Virus record (IMG/VR): IMGVR_UViG_3300007712_000002
Span: 1 to 64,000 of that record
DNA length: 64,000 nt
Strand: one strand, 5' to 3'
DNA from: a virus
Every line of letters begins with the position of its first letter. The stretch's first letter is position 1. Under the pieces are notes generated by a model, which was not told where the DNA came from, did not search any database, and saw nothing but the letters and a program-made list of their open reading frames with translations. Positions 30,694-38,210 of the stretch are shown here, piece after piece. A program made the translations under genes and the position numbers.

Positions 30694-31725
30694 ATGACCG
30701 AGATCATTGTCAAGCGTGGACGTTACGGAGAGCAAGAAATTGTCAACCAGCCGTTCACCATGGAGCTCAGCCCGCGCATGGGCAAGAAGGGCATGTATGT
30801 CACAGTTGACGGCACGCCGATCGGACAAAAGCGCAAGGTGCGGGTCCTGATCGACAGCGAAAACGATGTCAAACTCAATGATAGCACCGCTGTTATCCGT
30901 CCCGTGGAAGCACAGGCCGAACCTGAAGTCCAAGCCGAGACTGACGAGCAGATCATGGATCGTATGCGTGAAAAGTTTCAAGTGCTGGATGGTATGACCA
31001 TGGCGGCAGTTGAAGGCCATGTCCGCGCTATGATCGTTACAGGTCCTCCTGGTGTTGGCAAAAGCTTTGGTATCGAAACCACGCTGGAGAGCCTGGATGT
31101 CATGGACAAGGTCACTGACACCGAATTGCATGATGAGACTGCGAAGCGCGGCGTCGAGAAGGTCGCAAGTGCAAGCGCACTGGGCCTTTACCAATTGCTT
31201 TGGGAATACCGTGCAGAAGGAAGCCTGCTTGTTCTGGACGATAGCGACAGCGTCCTAAATGACGAAGCTGGCATCAACATGCTCAAAGCTGCCACTGACT
31301 CGGGCAAGAAGCGCAAGTTGACCTGGCGCACTGAAAGCCGTGTGCTTGAAGATCGCGGCATACCTGACGAGTTCGAGTTTGAAGGTAGCATTATCTTTGT
31401 TACCAACCTTGACTTTGAAAAGTCGCGCGGCAAGATTGGTGAGCACCTCAAGGCTATTGTTAGCCGCTGCCACTACCTGGACATGGGTATCCACGACAGC
31501 CATGAAAAGTTTCTCCGCTGCAAGCAGATTGTGCGTGATGGAATGTTGACGTCCTACAAGTTTGATGATGTGATGATTGATCGTATCCTCACTTACATCG
31601 AGGTCAACCAGAAGTCACTGCGCGAACTTAGCCTGCGTATGGTCAAGAAGATTGCGGACCTTGCTCGCATGGATCCTGATAGTTGGCAGACGTATGCAGA
31701 CCAGACTTGCTTGCGGGGGAAGTGA
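30694..31725 (+). CDS. AAA+ family ATPase, 343 aa
   Basis: Walker A G-P-P-G-V-G-K-S at residues 117-124, Walker B L-L-V-L-D-D-S-D, sensor 1 I-I-F-V-T-N, and a C-terminal helical lid with R-E-L-S-L-R-M. The N-terminal 85 residues are a separate beta-like domain and a Glu/Ala linker. The AAA core resembles phage CobS/MoxR-like ATPases but no exact family is certain. Early expression from an operator-controlled promoter suggests a role in takeover or replication. Confidence 0.75.
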   Translation: MTEIIVKRGRYGEQEIVNQPFTMELSPRMGKKGMYVTVDGTPIGQKRKVRVLIDSENDVKLNDSTAVIRPVEAQAEPEVQAETDEQIMDRMREKFQVLDGMTMAAVEGHVRAMIVTGPPGVGKSFGIETTLESLDVMDKVTDTELHDETAKRGVEKVASASALGLYQLLWEYRAEGSLLVLDDSDSVLNDEAGINMLKAATDSGKKRKLTWRTESRVLEDRGIPDEFEFEGSIIFVTNLDFEKSRGKIGEHLKAIVSRCHYLDMGIHDSHEKFLRCKQIVRDGMLTSYKFDDVMIDRILTYIEVNQKSLRELSLRMVKKIADLARMDPDSWQTYADQTCLRGK

Positions 31726-31726
31726 C

Positions 31727-32035
31727 ATGAACCTGGAATCGCTTCGTGAATATGCTGATCTGCAGGAGGAAGTCCTGCAGATCGCACAGTGTATTGTGGA
31801 TACAGAAGCGTCTGATCCACAGGAAAACGCAGGCGAGCCGCTCAGAGCATACAGATTTACACCTGAACTCTACGTCACTGAAGTGGACCTTTCGCCTATT
31901 AACCAAGGCATGATCTCGATCCACTATGTGGAAGACTGGGGACAGGCTGGCAGTGAGAGCAAAATCTTGCATCGCACCATTGAAGAGTTCTGTGATCCTA
32001 AATACCTTTTTAAATCGATAGAAGATGGAAACTGA
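31727..32035 (+). CDS. Hypothetical protein, 102 aa
   Basis: ATG one base after the AAA gene stop, with GGGGGAAG upstream. Helical N-terminus, beta-like C-terminus (Y-V-T-E-V-D-L-S). No family recognised; likely co-transcribed with the ATPase. Confidence 0.5.
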   Translation: MNLESLREYADLQEEVLQIAQCIVDTEASDPQENAGEPLRAYRFTPELYVTEVDLSPINQGMISIHYVEDWGQAGSESKILHRTIEEFCDPKYLFKSIEDGN

Positions 32036-32037
32036 TT

Positions 32038-32301
32038 ATGAATATACCAGATGGTATTGATGGATGGGATTTTGATTTTGATAATACAGTTGTCTTCTAT
32101 CATGATAGTCATGTCCAAATGAAAGACATGAAATCCTGGTTCAGATCATTTTTAAATGACGAAGTGCGTTATGTTCCCGTCGCGCGGTCCGGACCATCAG
32201 GACCATATTCTTGGTGGTTCGAACTTACAGATAACGACTTTGTTATGCTCAAAATAGTATTATCAATCACTGAACCTTCTGCTCCACCACGAACATTCTA
32301 A
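32038..32301 (+). CDS. Hypothetical protein, 87 aa
   Basis: Starts two bases after the preceding stop. Aromatic-rich (W-D-F-D-F-D-N-T-V-V-F-Y-H-D-S-H), with a possible D-x-D-x-T motif reminiscent of HAD proteins but far too short for that fold. Function unknown. Confidence 0.45.
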   Translation: MNIPDGIDGWDFDFDNTVVFYHDSHVQMKDMKSWFRSFLNDEVRYVPVARSGPSGPYSWWFELTDNDFVMLKIVLSITEPSAPPRTF

Positions 32302-32318
32302 TTACTCAAAGTATCTTC

Positions 32319-32347
32319 TTGACATCATTAAAGAATAAATGTATGTT
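32319..32347 (+). promoter_or_regulatory. Sigma70-type promoter of a putative small RNA
   Basis: TTGACA (32319-32324), 17 bases, TATGTT (32342-32347). No open frame with a ribosome site follows before the uvsW promoter. Confidence 0.55.
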
Positions 32348-32353
32348 ATGAAT

Positions 32354-32429
32354 TAACCAGCCAGTATCATCTCCTTTCCATCATTGCGTCCCTGGTTGGT
32401 CAAGCGGGTCGGGCAAGAGTCCGACCCGC
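32354..32429 (+). ncRNA. Candidate small RNA with anti-Shine-Dalgarno segment
   Basis: Predicted start near 32354. Arms AACCAG (32355-32360) and CTGGTT (32392-32397) can form a stem exposing ATCTCCTTT (32369-32377). This is the exact complement of the AAAGGAGAT ribosome site used by the operator-controlled early genes. It ends in a hairpin GCGGGTCGG/CCGACCCGC (32404-32412, 32421-32429), with no U-run. Purely sequence-based; no known RNA family. Confidence 0.35.
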
Positions 32430-32448
32430 ACTCATCTATGATAAGTAT

Positions 32449-32477
32449 TTGACAATCATAGATAAAAAGTGTATTAT
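32449..32477 (+). promoter_or_regulatory. Sigma70-type promoter of uvsW, leaderless arrangement
   Basis: TTGACA (32449-32454), 17 bases, TATTAT (32472-32477); the uvsW ATG is at 32485, seven bases after the -10. No ribosome site is possible. Confidence 0.65.
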
Positions 32478-32484
32478 TATTAAC

Positions 32485-34068
32485 ATGGAAGCAAAAATCG
32501 AGCTGCTCGATGAAGTGAATTGTAAAATTCACGGTCTTAACACGTCTACTAGGCGCAAGTTACATGATGAGTTTAGCTTCATGCTACCTCATGCTTATCA
32601 CGTCCCGGCTTTTAAAATGGGTAGATGGGACGGCAAGACCAACTTCTTCGCTCTAGGCGGCAAAACATATGTAAATTTGTTAGAAGATATTCTGCCCTCG
32701 CTCCTTGAAGAAGGATACGAGGTCAGTCTAATTGACAATCGCAATAAGTATGATCTAGAACTCACTCCAATTGATGTAGATCACTTTGCGGATCGTGTAT
32801 GGCCTGAAGGTCATCCAGTCGCCGGCGAACCTGTTATATTGCGCGACTATCAACTAGAGATCATCAATAACTTTTTGAAGAACCAATCCAGTGTTCAAGA
32901 AGTAGCAACAGGAGCAGGCAAGACACTTATTACAGCCGCCCTGAGCGACCTCATCGAGCGCAGTATGACAGAAGAACAGTTAGTGATGCACAAGCTAACA
33001 ACTGGCAGCGACGGCGGCGCTAGAACTATTGTGGTTGTGCCAAACAAAGGCTTGGTTACCCAAACAGAAGAAGACTACCAAAATCTGGGTCTGGATGTGG
33101 GAGTATATTATGGTGATCGCAAAGAATACAATCGCACCCACACCATCTGCACTTGGCAAAGCCTAGAGATCATACAGAAGAATTTCAAGAACGGCAAAAG
33201 CGACATGAGTCTAGAGGACTTCACACGTGGAGTCATGGCAGTGATTGTTGATGAGGCACACGGCGCCAAGGCTGATGTCCTCAAGGCCATGCTGGTCGGC
33301 GCGTTCCGTAACATACCAATACGTTGGGGGCTAACGGGCACCATACCCCCTGAAGAACACGCCGCAGTGGGCCTCAAGGTATCGTTGGGGCCAGTTGTGG
33401 GAGAGCTAGCAGCCGCTACACTACAAGCTGACGGGGTGCTATCAAACTGTCACGTTGACATAATACAGATGCAAGACAATGTGCTTTATGATAACTATCA
33501 GAGTGAGTTGAGTTATCTTACCACTGACAGCGCAAGACTAGACTACATGGCAGAATTTATCATGGCTATCGCTGGTGAAGAAAATACACTCGTGTTAGTC
33601 GATAGGGTAAAGGCTGGACGAGGCCTACTAGAGAGGCTACCTGAAGACCGAACCGTGTTTGTTAGTGGCGAGATGAAGAACGAAGACCGCCGCGGACATT
33701 ACAAAGATATTTCAAACAGCGATGGAAAGATCATCGTTGCAACCTACGGGGTCGCGGCCGTGGGTATTAACGTTCCCCGAATTTTCAATATGGTGCTTGT
33801 GGAACCTGGCAAGAGCTTTATCCGTGTGATTCAAAGTATCGGGCGCGGATTGCGCCGTGCTGAGGATAAAGATTTCGTCAACATTTACGACATTTGTAGT
33901 TCAGCCAAGTTTAGTAAACGCCATCTCACGTCAAGGAAGAAGTTTTATAAAAAGGCCGAGTATCCTTTCAAGATCAACAAAGTAGATTGGCGACAAGACC
34001 AAAAACTGATTCGTGAATTAGGGAAACGAGTATTAAAGGAACCCCAAGTTGAAAATCTTAACCAGTGA
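32485..34068 (+). CDS. uvsW: UvsW-type DNA/RNA helicase, 527 aa
   Basis: Superfamily 2 helicase. L-R-D-Y-Q-L-E-I-I-N-N-F is the Q-like motif, A-T-G-A-G-K-T (residues 141-147) motif I, V-D-E-A-H motif II and L-T-G-T-I motif III. Near the end are G-R-G-L-R-R (motif VI) and I-V-A-T-Y-G-V. The N-terminal domain with F-M-L-P-H-A-Y-H-V-P-A-F-K is typical of UvsW. It unwinds branched DNA and R-loops and switches origin use to recombination-driven replication. ATG 32485 is used; a TTG frame from 32449 lies on the -35 box. Confidence 0.9.
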   Translation: MEAKIELLDEVNCKIHGLNTSTRRKLHDEFSFMLPHAYHVPAFKMGRWDGKTNFFALGGKTYVNLLEDILPSLLEEGYEVSLIDNRNKYDLELTPIDVDHFADRVWPEGHPVAGEPVILRDYQLEIINNFLKNQSSVQEVATGAGKTLITAALSDLIERSMTEEQLVMHKLTTGSDGGARTIVVVPNKGLVTQTEEDYQNLGLDVGVYYGDRKEYNRTHTICTWQSLEIIQKNFKNGKSDMSLEDFTRGVMAVIVDEAHGAKADVLKAMLVGAFRNIPIRWGLTGTIPPEEHAAVGLKVSLGPVVGELAAATLQADGVLSNCHVDIIQMQDNVLYDNYQSELSYLTTDSARLDYMAEFIMAIAGEENTLVLVDRVKAGRGLLERLPEDRTVFVSGEMKNEDRRGHYKDISNSDGKIIVATYGVAAVGINVPRIFNMVLVEPGKSFIRVIQSIGRGLRRAEDKDFVNIYDICSSAKFSKRHLTSRKKFYKKAEYPFKINKVDWRQDQKLIRELGKRVLKEPQVENLNQ

Positions 34069-34549
34069 AAATCAAACTTACGAGTTGGATTTCGTACCTG
34101 ATGAGATTGATGATATTCGCTATTGCGTTCTCGATTACAGTGACAAGCAAAATCCTGATTACTACTTTATGCCGCTCGTATTTTTGGAGATCTTCAATGC
34201 TCCAGCAGCAGTATTACAAGTGGGTGATTATACATTTAAGATGCCTATTGACTGGAGTTTGATCATATGTGACAGCGAAATTGGTGAGCCTGAAGTTATA
34301 CCTATCACGTCACTTAATGACAGAGGGTTTTCAGCGTTTACTATTAATCCTATCTCAAGCTACATGCCCAGCTATCAAACCATTGAAATCGTCAATGTAT
34401 ACAGCGAGGTTAAATGGCATTTTCCTAAACTCAAACAAGGACATTTGTTAGCAGTGCCAATGGGAGATCAAGACGGATCAAACTGCGCGTTCTTTGTCAA
34501 AGAAACCAGCAAGGTTCCTGATGTGCTCGACATAAGCGAACTATGGTAG
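34049..34549 (+). CDS. Hypothetical protein, 166 aa
   Basis: TTG start with AAAGGAA upstream, overlapping the uvsW end by 20 bases. Beta-rich (Y-T-F-K-M-P-I-D-W-S-L-I-I-C-D), with a C-terminal segment resembling small regulatory domains. It contains A-F-T-I-N-P-I-S-S-Y-M-P-S-Y, a pattern conserved in cyanophage genomes near this locus (recollection, not checked). Function unknown. Confidence 0.55.
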   Translation: MKILTSENQTYELDFVPDEIDDIRYCVLDYSDKQNPDYYFMPLVFLEIFNAPAAVLQVGDYTFKMPIDWSLIICDSEIGEPEVIPITSLNDRGFSAFTINPISSYMPSYQTIEIVNVYSEVKWHFPKLKQGHLLAVPMGDQDGSNCAFFVKETSKVPDVLDISELW

Positions 34550-34688
34550 ACCGTGCAATTGTATACGCCCCCTATCTACCACTCTTCCCAGGTCAGCTAA
34601 CGACATTGGATGGATCAAAACACTATAATGACCGCCCGTATATGTGTATAATGAATATGTTAGGTCTATTGAATAACGGAAAAACGAG

Positions 34689-35156
34689 ATGCCAACAATT
34701 AAAGAAGAGATGTCTGCGATTGATTTACGCAAGTATAATTGGTATGCCAATCTCAATGAAGACGACAAAAAAGAGTTGAGCATGTGGGTCCTCATGCGTT
34801 ACTGTTCTAGCACGAGCAGTAAGGTTGATGACATCAACCATTTTTATCTCAATATGACAAACGAACTAGTCAACGTCAATTTTAACGATCTGCGTCACTA
34901 TCCTGATTTGCAGTTTCGTCTCATGCAATGTGTTGGTATTGGCAGTAACCAGTTTCACGCTTGGATCAAACCTGGCAAGAGAAAGAAGTCAAGCAAGGGC
35001 AATGCAAAGCTTGAGGAATTCTATCTTGGTCTATACCCTCATCTAAAAGACGATGAGTTGGCAATGGCATTGGATTCAATGAGCGAACAAGACGTTCGCG
35101 ATATGCTTGAGGACGCCGGCATACCCAAGAACAAGGTAAAAGAATATCTCAAATGA
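34689..35156 (+). CDS. 62: Probable clamp-loader small subunit gp62, 155 aa
   Basis: Pattern resembles gp62 of T4-like cyanophages. The N-terminus contains W-Y-A-N-L; a central F-Y-L-N-M-T-N-E helix and F-R-L-M-Q-C-V-G-I-G-S-N-Q-F-H-A-W-I-K-P-G-K-R follow. The end, L-A-M-A-L-D-S-M-S-E-Q-D-V-R-D-M-L, matches the L-x-x-L-S-x-x-x-I type. Gp62 with gp44 loads the sliding clamp gp45. Neighbours are uvsW, primase and helicase, which fits. Gp44 is not in this window. The match is by eye and only moderate. Confidence 0.5.
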   Translation: MPTIKEEMSAIDLRKYNWYANLNEDDKKELSMWVLMRYCSSTSSKVDDINHFYLNMTNELVNVNFNDLRHYPDLQFRLMQCVGIGSNQFHAWIKPGKRKKSSKGNAKLEEFYLGLYPHLKDDELAMALDSMSEQDVRDMLEDAGIPKNKVKEYLK

Positions 35157-35827
35157 CTTTCAAGTGTGAGTATTGTGGAAATACCTTCAAGCGCGAAAGC
35201 TCATTGACTAATCACATGTGTAAGATCAAGAAGCGTTTCCTTCAACGCGACGAGCAACATGTTAAATTGGGCCTGAAGTTTTTTGATGATTGGTATCGTA
35301 TCGCTATGGGCGCTAGTGGTCATAAAACATACGAACAATTTGCAAAAAGTCAATATTATGGGGCTTTTGTTCGTTTTGGACTTTACGTTCTCGAAACCCG
35401 CGTGTTAGCACCAGAGCGTTATCTAAGCTGGCTGATACGTGAGAAGACGCCCGTAGACAGGTGGTGCAAGGACAGCATATACAACCAATATCTGGCTGAA
35501 CAAAGCAAACGGGAAACAGCAGAGCGCGCTCTAGAGCGTTTTGTTATACATGCTGATAGCTGGTCAGAACGCACAGGATATCACTGGACAGAATACTGGC
35601 GCGAGGTCAAACCACATACGTTGGTCAATGATATAAAAATGGGCAAGGTATCTCCATGGGTATTTCTAGGATACAGCAAAGCCAAAGACGCTCTTGATGA
35701 ATTACCAAATGAACTGTTAAATGATATTGCTGAGACAATTGATCTCTCTTATTGGCAACGCAAATTAGAACTGAACCAAAGAGACGTTAAGTGGATTGAA
35801 GGAATATTAGATGTCAAAACAACCTAA
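35153..35827 (+). CDS. C2H2-type zinc finger protein, 224 aa
   Basis: Residues 4-27 form a C2H2-like finger: F-K-C-E-Y-C-G-N-T-F-K-R-E-S-S-L-T-N-H-M-C. It keeps the C-x2-C...F...L-x2-H pattern with a final Cys. The rest is helical with many aromatics (Y-Y-G-A-F-V-R-F-G-L-Y-V-L) and no named domain. It overlaps the gp62-like gene by ATGA and lies among replication genes, so DNA binding during replication is plausible. Confidence 0.6.
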   Translation: MTFKCEYCGNTFKRESSLTNHMCKIKKRFLQRDEQHVKLGLKFFDDWYRIAMGASGHKTYEQFAKSQYYGAFVRFGLYVLETRVLAPERYLSWLIREKTPVDRWCKDSIYNQYLAEQSKRETAERALERFVIHADSWSERTGYHWTEYWREVKPHTLVNDIKMGKVSPWVFLGYSKAKDALDELPNELLNDIAETIDLSYWQRKLELNQRDVKWIEGILDVKTT

Positions 35828-36050
35828 GTATTTGTTCCTTCCAATAAAAGCAATTGCGTCAGATAGCAGAATCGATTCAGATCAAGACCAAGTCATGATT
35901 TTATTATCTGATTACACTTATTGGGGCCATCCAAAAATTAATAAGGCTTTGGAAAAATGGTGTGATGAATATGGCGCCGTCCTGGATGGATTGACATTGG
36001 TTTTTCCTGATGATGAAACATTTTTGTTATTTAAGATGACATGGGTATGA
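35811..36050 (+). CDS. Hypothetical protein, 79 aa
   Basis: Overlaps the zinc finger gene end by 17 bases. Small acidic alpha/beta protein (K-Y-L-F-L-P-I-K-A-I-A-S-D). No family recognised. Confidence 0.45.
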   Translation: MSKQPKYLFLPIKAIASDSRIDSDQDQVMILLSDYTYWGHPKINKALEKWCDEYGAVLDGLTLVFPDDETFLLFKMTWV

Positions 36051-36055
36051 TATAA

Positions 36056-36637
36056 ATGAAACCAGCAGTAACAGATATCGATATTGACACACCAGATCGT
36101 GACAAAATTCTAAAGCTATTTCGTCATACAATCGCAAGCAACCACAGTGGTAAAAAACCCAGGGCTCATAATACTGGTGTATATTTCCATCGTGTGCCAG
36201 AAGATCCTTTAACTGGTCGTTGTAGCATTGATTACCAAGAAGCCGAGGATTTGGGATATTTCAAAATTGATGTTCTCAATGTCGGTATCTATAAGGATGT
36301 AAAAGATGAACAGCACATGAATCAATTGCTTGAACGAGAGCCTGTGTGGGAATTGTTAGAGGAAAAAGATTTCTGTGATATGCTATTCCACATACGTGGA
36401 CACCATGACATTTGTCGTCAAATGAAGCCACGCAATGTTGAGCAATTAGCAGCGGTTTTGGCTATGATTCGACCAGCAAAAAGATCACTTGTTGGTAAGG
36501 AGTGGGATCATGTCATGAAACATGTCTGGACCCGCCCACGTAACGACGATTACTACTTTAAGAAAAGCCATGCTGTCGGCTATGCAATGGCTGTCAAATT
36601 ACATATGAATTTATTGGTTGAAAAAATAAATGAATAA
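36056..36637 (+). CDS. DNA polymerase III alpha (DnaE)-like mini-protein, 193 aa
   Basis: Fragments of the DnaE/PolC palm-finger region appear in order. T-D-I-D-I-D-T-P-D-R-D (residues 6-16) is like P-D-x-D-x-D-F in DnaE, carrying the catalytic Asp cluster. D-L-G-Y-F-K-I-D-V-L-N-V is like G-L-x-K-F-D-F-L-G-L. L-A-A-V-L-A-M-I-R-P is like I-A-L-V-R-P-G, and F-K-K-S-H-A-V-G-Y-A is like F-N-K-S-H-A-x-A-Y. Full DnaE has over 1100 residues, so this cannot be a complete polymerase. It may be a decoy, a partner of host DnaE/clamp, or a relic. Overlaps the next gene. Confidence 0.6.
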   Translation: MKPAVTDIDIDTPDRDKILKLFRHTIASNHSGKKPRAHNTGVYFHRVPEDPLTGRCSIDYQEAEDLGYFKIDVLNVGIYKDVKDEQHMNQLLEREPVWELLEEKDFCDMLFHIRGHHDICRQMKPRNVEQLAAVLAMIRPAKRSLVGKEWDHVMKHVWTRPRNDDYYFKKSHAVGYAMAVKLHMNLLVEKINE

Positions 36638-37319
36638 AATTGATCATTTAAATGAACATGGATATGCTGTTTGGAAAACCCTCGTTTCACCTACCTCTCT
36701 CTATAGCCTAGTATATCATAAAGACACATTTGATATTCCTCTGCGTGGTCATGACATAAATGGAAATTATTATGAGTGTTATCACCGCAGTGTTGAATGG
36801 GCAAATTATTGGACACTACCACTCAATCAAAACAATCGAGTCAGAGAAATACGTGCCAATGTTGACCCTGTTGTTGAGCAACTTCTAGATCGTCCGGTTT
36901 TTTATCATGCTGATGCCAGTGTATTAACAGAATTAAACAATACTATACGACCACATATCGATACACCACATAGACATAAGCCTTGGAATAAAAAAATTGA
37001 CCGCAGGCTTGGAATACAAGTTGCAATGCCCATGCATGACATGAAAGTTACAGCTGGCATAACAGCATTTGTTCCTGGTAGTCATCGAAAATACTGGGAT
37101 ATAAAGAAATGTTATCGTGGAGATTACACACAACAATTTTTAAGGGAATGTGAACAACCTCAAATCACATATGGAGATATGATAGTTTGGGATGCAAGAA
37201 CATTGCATAGCCAAATGCCAAATGTTAGTCATTCAAGTCGATACATGTTAATAATGAATTACCTTGAAGAAGACGTTGTTCAAGATGTGATGCAATATGA
37301 AGCTAGTCTGCACGCCTAA
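36630..37319 (+). CDS. Phytanoyl-CoA dioxygenase-like 2OG-Fe(II) oxygenase, 229 aa
   Basis: H-x-D metal pair in I-R-P-H-I-D-T-P-H-R-H, a G-S-H-R-K-Y-W turn, then the distal His and Arg in L-H-S-Q-M-P-N-V-S-H-S-S-R-Y-M. This is the PhyH double-stranded beta-helix layout. Such oxygenases are common in marine T4-like phages; substrates are unknown (proposed nucleic acid, protein or metabolite hydroxylation). Its end overlaps the convergent minus-strand gene by 17 bases. Confidence 0.75.
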   Translation: MNKIDHLNEHGYAVWKTLVSPTSLYSLVYHKDTFDIPLRGHDINGNYYECYHRSVEWANYWTLPLNQNNRVREIRANVDPVVEQLLDRPVFYHADASVLTELNNTIRPHIDTPHRHKPWNKKIDRRLGIQVAMPMHDMKVTAGITAFVPGSHRKYWDIKKCYRGDYTQQFLRECEQPQITYGDMIVWDARTLHSQMPNVSHSSRYMLIMNYLEEDVVQDVMQYEASLHA

Positions 37320-37683
37320 TCAGCTGAACATTCTTTCGCTTTACACGTTTTTGCATGATATCCTTGAGACAAACACTTGGCCCATATTTGATCTCAAAAT
37401 CTTTGATATTGAATGTTCGCAAGCAATCCTTAAAGGGTGCAAAACGTTTGCCAAGAATGATGTTGATTGGAATCATGCGATTTGTTTCCCACCACCATTC
37501 TGCACCATATTCTAAAAACGCTTTGCGAAGTTCTGGTGTTTTGATTTCGTCAAATACATACATGCTAATCAAGTTTGCGTCTTGATTTTGTATGATGCCC
37601 AAATATTCATTCTTGCCGTAAACTGCTACGGTCAAAAAAGGATACTCATCAAGCAAATCTTCTAGTTTAATATTTCCTGTCAT
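37303..37683 (-). CDS. Conserved virion-associated-like protein, 126 aa
   Basis: ATG at 37683 (M-T-G-N-I-K-L-E-D) is preceded by TATAAATA with the five-base gap, so predicted leaderless. A longer frame to 37734 crosses the promoter and is rejected. The protein has Y-G-K-N-E-Y-L-G-I-I-Q-N, then W-W-W-E-T-N-R-M-I-P-I-N-I-I-L, a distinctive Trp run that is strongly patterned. Late expression suggests a morphogenesis role. No named family. Confidence 0.55.
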   Translation of the reverse strand: MTGNIKLEDLLDEYPFLTVAVYGKNEYLGIIQNQDANLISMYVFDEIKTPELRKAFLEYGAEWWWETNRMIPINIILGKRFAPFKDCLRTFNIKDFEIKYGPSVCLKDIMQKRVKRKNVQLIRRAD

Positions 37684-37688
37684 GCACC

Positions 37689-37696
37689 TATTTATA
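37689..37696 (-). promoter_or_regulatory. Late promoter (TATAAATA), leaderless arrangement
   Basis: Minus-strand TATAAATA + GGTGC + ATG. Divergent from the + strand late promoter 23 bases away. Confidence 0.7.
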
Positions 37697-37719
37697 CGCA
37701 AAACGTCTTGGTGATTTTT

Positions 37720-37727
37720 GATAAATA
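37720..37727 (+). promoter_or_regulatory. Late promoter (GATAAATA), leaderless arrangement
   Basis: GATAAATA + TCTGC + ATG at 37733, the same five-base gap. Confidence 0.7.
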
Positions 37728-37732
37728 TCTGC

Positions 37733-38173
37733 ATGACAGTTTATGTATATAATACGCCACACGTTTCCAGTCCGATCAATGATCGCCGCGCAGGAACATA
37801 TCGTGTTGGTAGTGATAGTCCTGATCCAATACAGATTTATAAGGGATGGGACACAGTGTTGTATTTTGCGTTCCGAAACCACACCAATCGAGCTTATTTA
37901 ACAGTGGGATCTACCATTACGGCGCGCGTATACAATACAGAAAATGTTGAAGTTTTCGAAGGCACAATGGTAAGTGATCCTTTGATGGACGGCGCTGCAA
38001 CTTTGTTTATGAACGCAGCCCAGACTGATATTTTCGAGGCCGGACTATATAGCATGATTGTCGAAGTCACTGATGAGCGCGGCCGCACTTTGGTTGCCCA
38101 AACCAGCACCCGCAGCCTTCCCCGCTTTGTAATTGAAGTTATTGACCAGACTACAGTGGCTCTAAACATCTGA
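37733..38173 (+). CDS. Beta-rich virion/baseplate-like protein, 146 aa
   Basis: ATG 37733 (M-T-V-Y-V-Y-N-T-P-H-V) sits on the predicted late +1. Beta-sandwich-like text (T-V-L-Y-F-A-F-R-N-H-T-N-R, then I-T-A-R-V-Y-N, L-Y-S-M-I-V-E-V-T-D) similar in style to N-terminal domains of baseplate upper or fibre-attachment proteins. No exact family. Late promoter and fold argue for a structural role. Confidence 0.5.
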   Translation: MTVYVYNTPHVSSPINDRRAGTYRVGSDSPDPIQIYKGWDTVLYFAFRNHTNRAYLTVGSTITARVYNTENVEVFEGTMVSDPLMDGAATLFMNAAQTDIFEAGLYSMIVEVTDERGRTLVAQTSTRSLPRFVIEVIDQTTVALNI

Positions 38174-38202
38174 TAGACACGTCCAGACTATTGTAATATA
38201 CT
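38174..38202 (+). promoter_or_regulatory. Sigma70-type promoter of primase gene, near-leaderless
   Basis: TAGACA (38174-38179), 17 bases, TATACT (38197-38202); ATG at 38211, eight bases after the -10, no ribosome site. Confidence 0.6.
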
Positions 38203-38210
38203 GATTCTAA

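Noticed and set aside
34630-34660. TATAAT-like boxes upstream of the gp62-like gene
   Set aside because: No -35 element at a workable distance and no extended -10.
34543-34779. Open frame overlapping the gp62-like gene, 78 codons
   Set aside because: No ribosome site; its second half is the shifted frame of the better-patterned gp62-like gene at 34689. The 139 bases before that gene hold nothing else I can support.
35153-35827. Calling this protein the helicase loader gp59
   Set aside because: Position and helical content would allow it, but no gp59 sequence pattern was recognised and a zinc finger is not part of T4 gp59.
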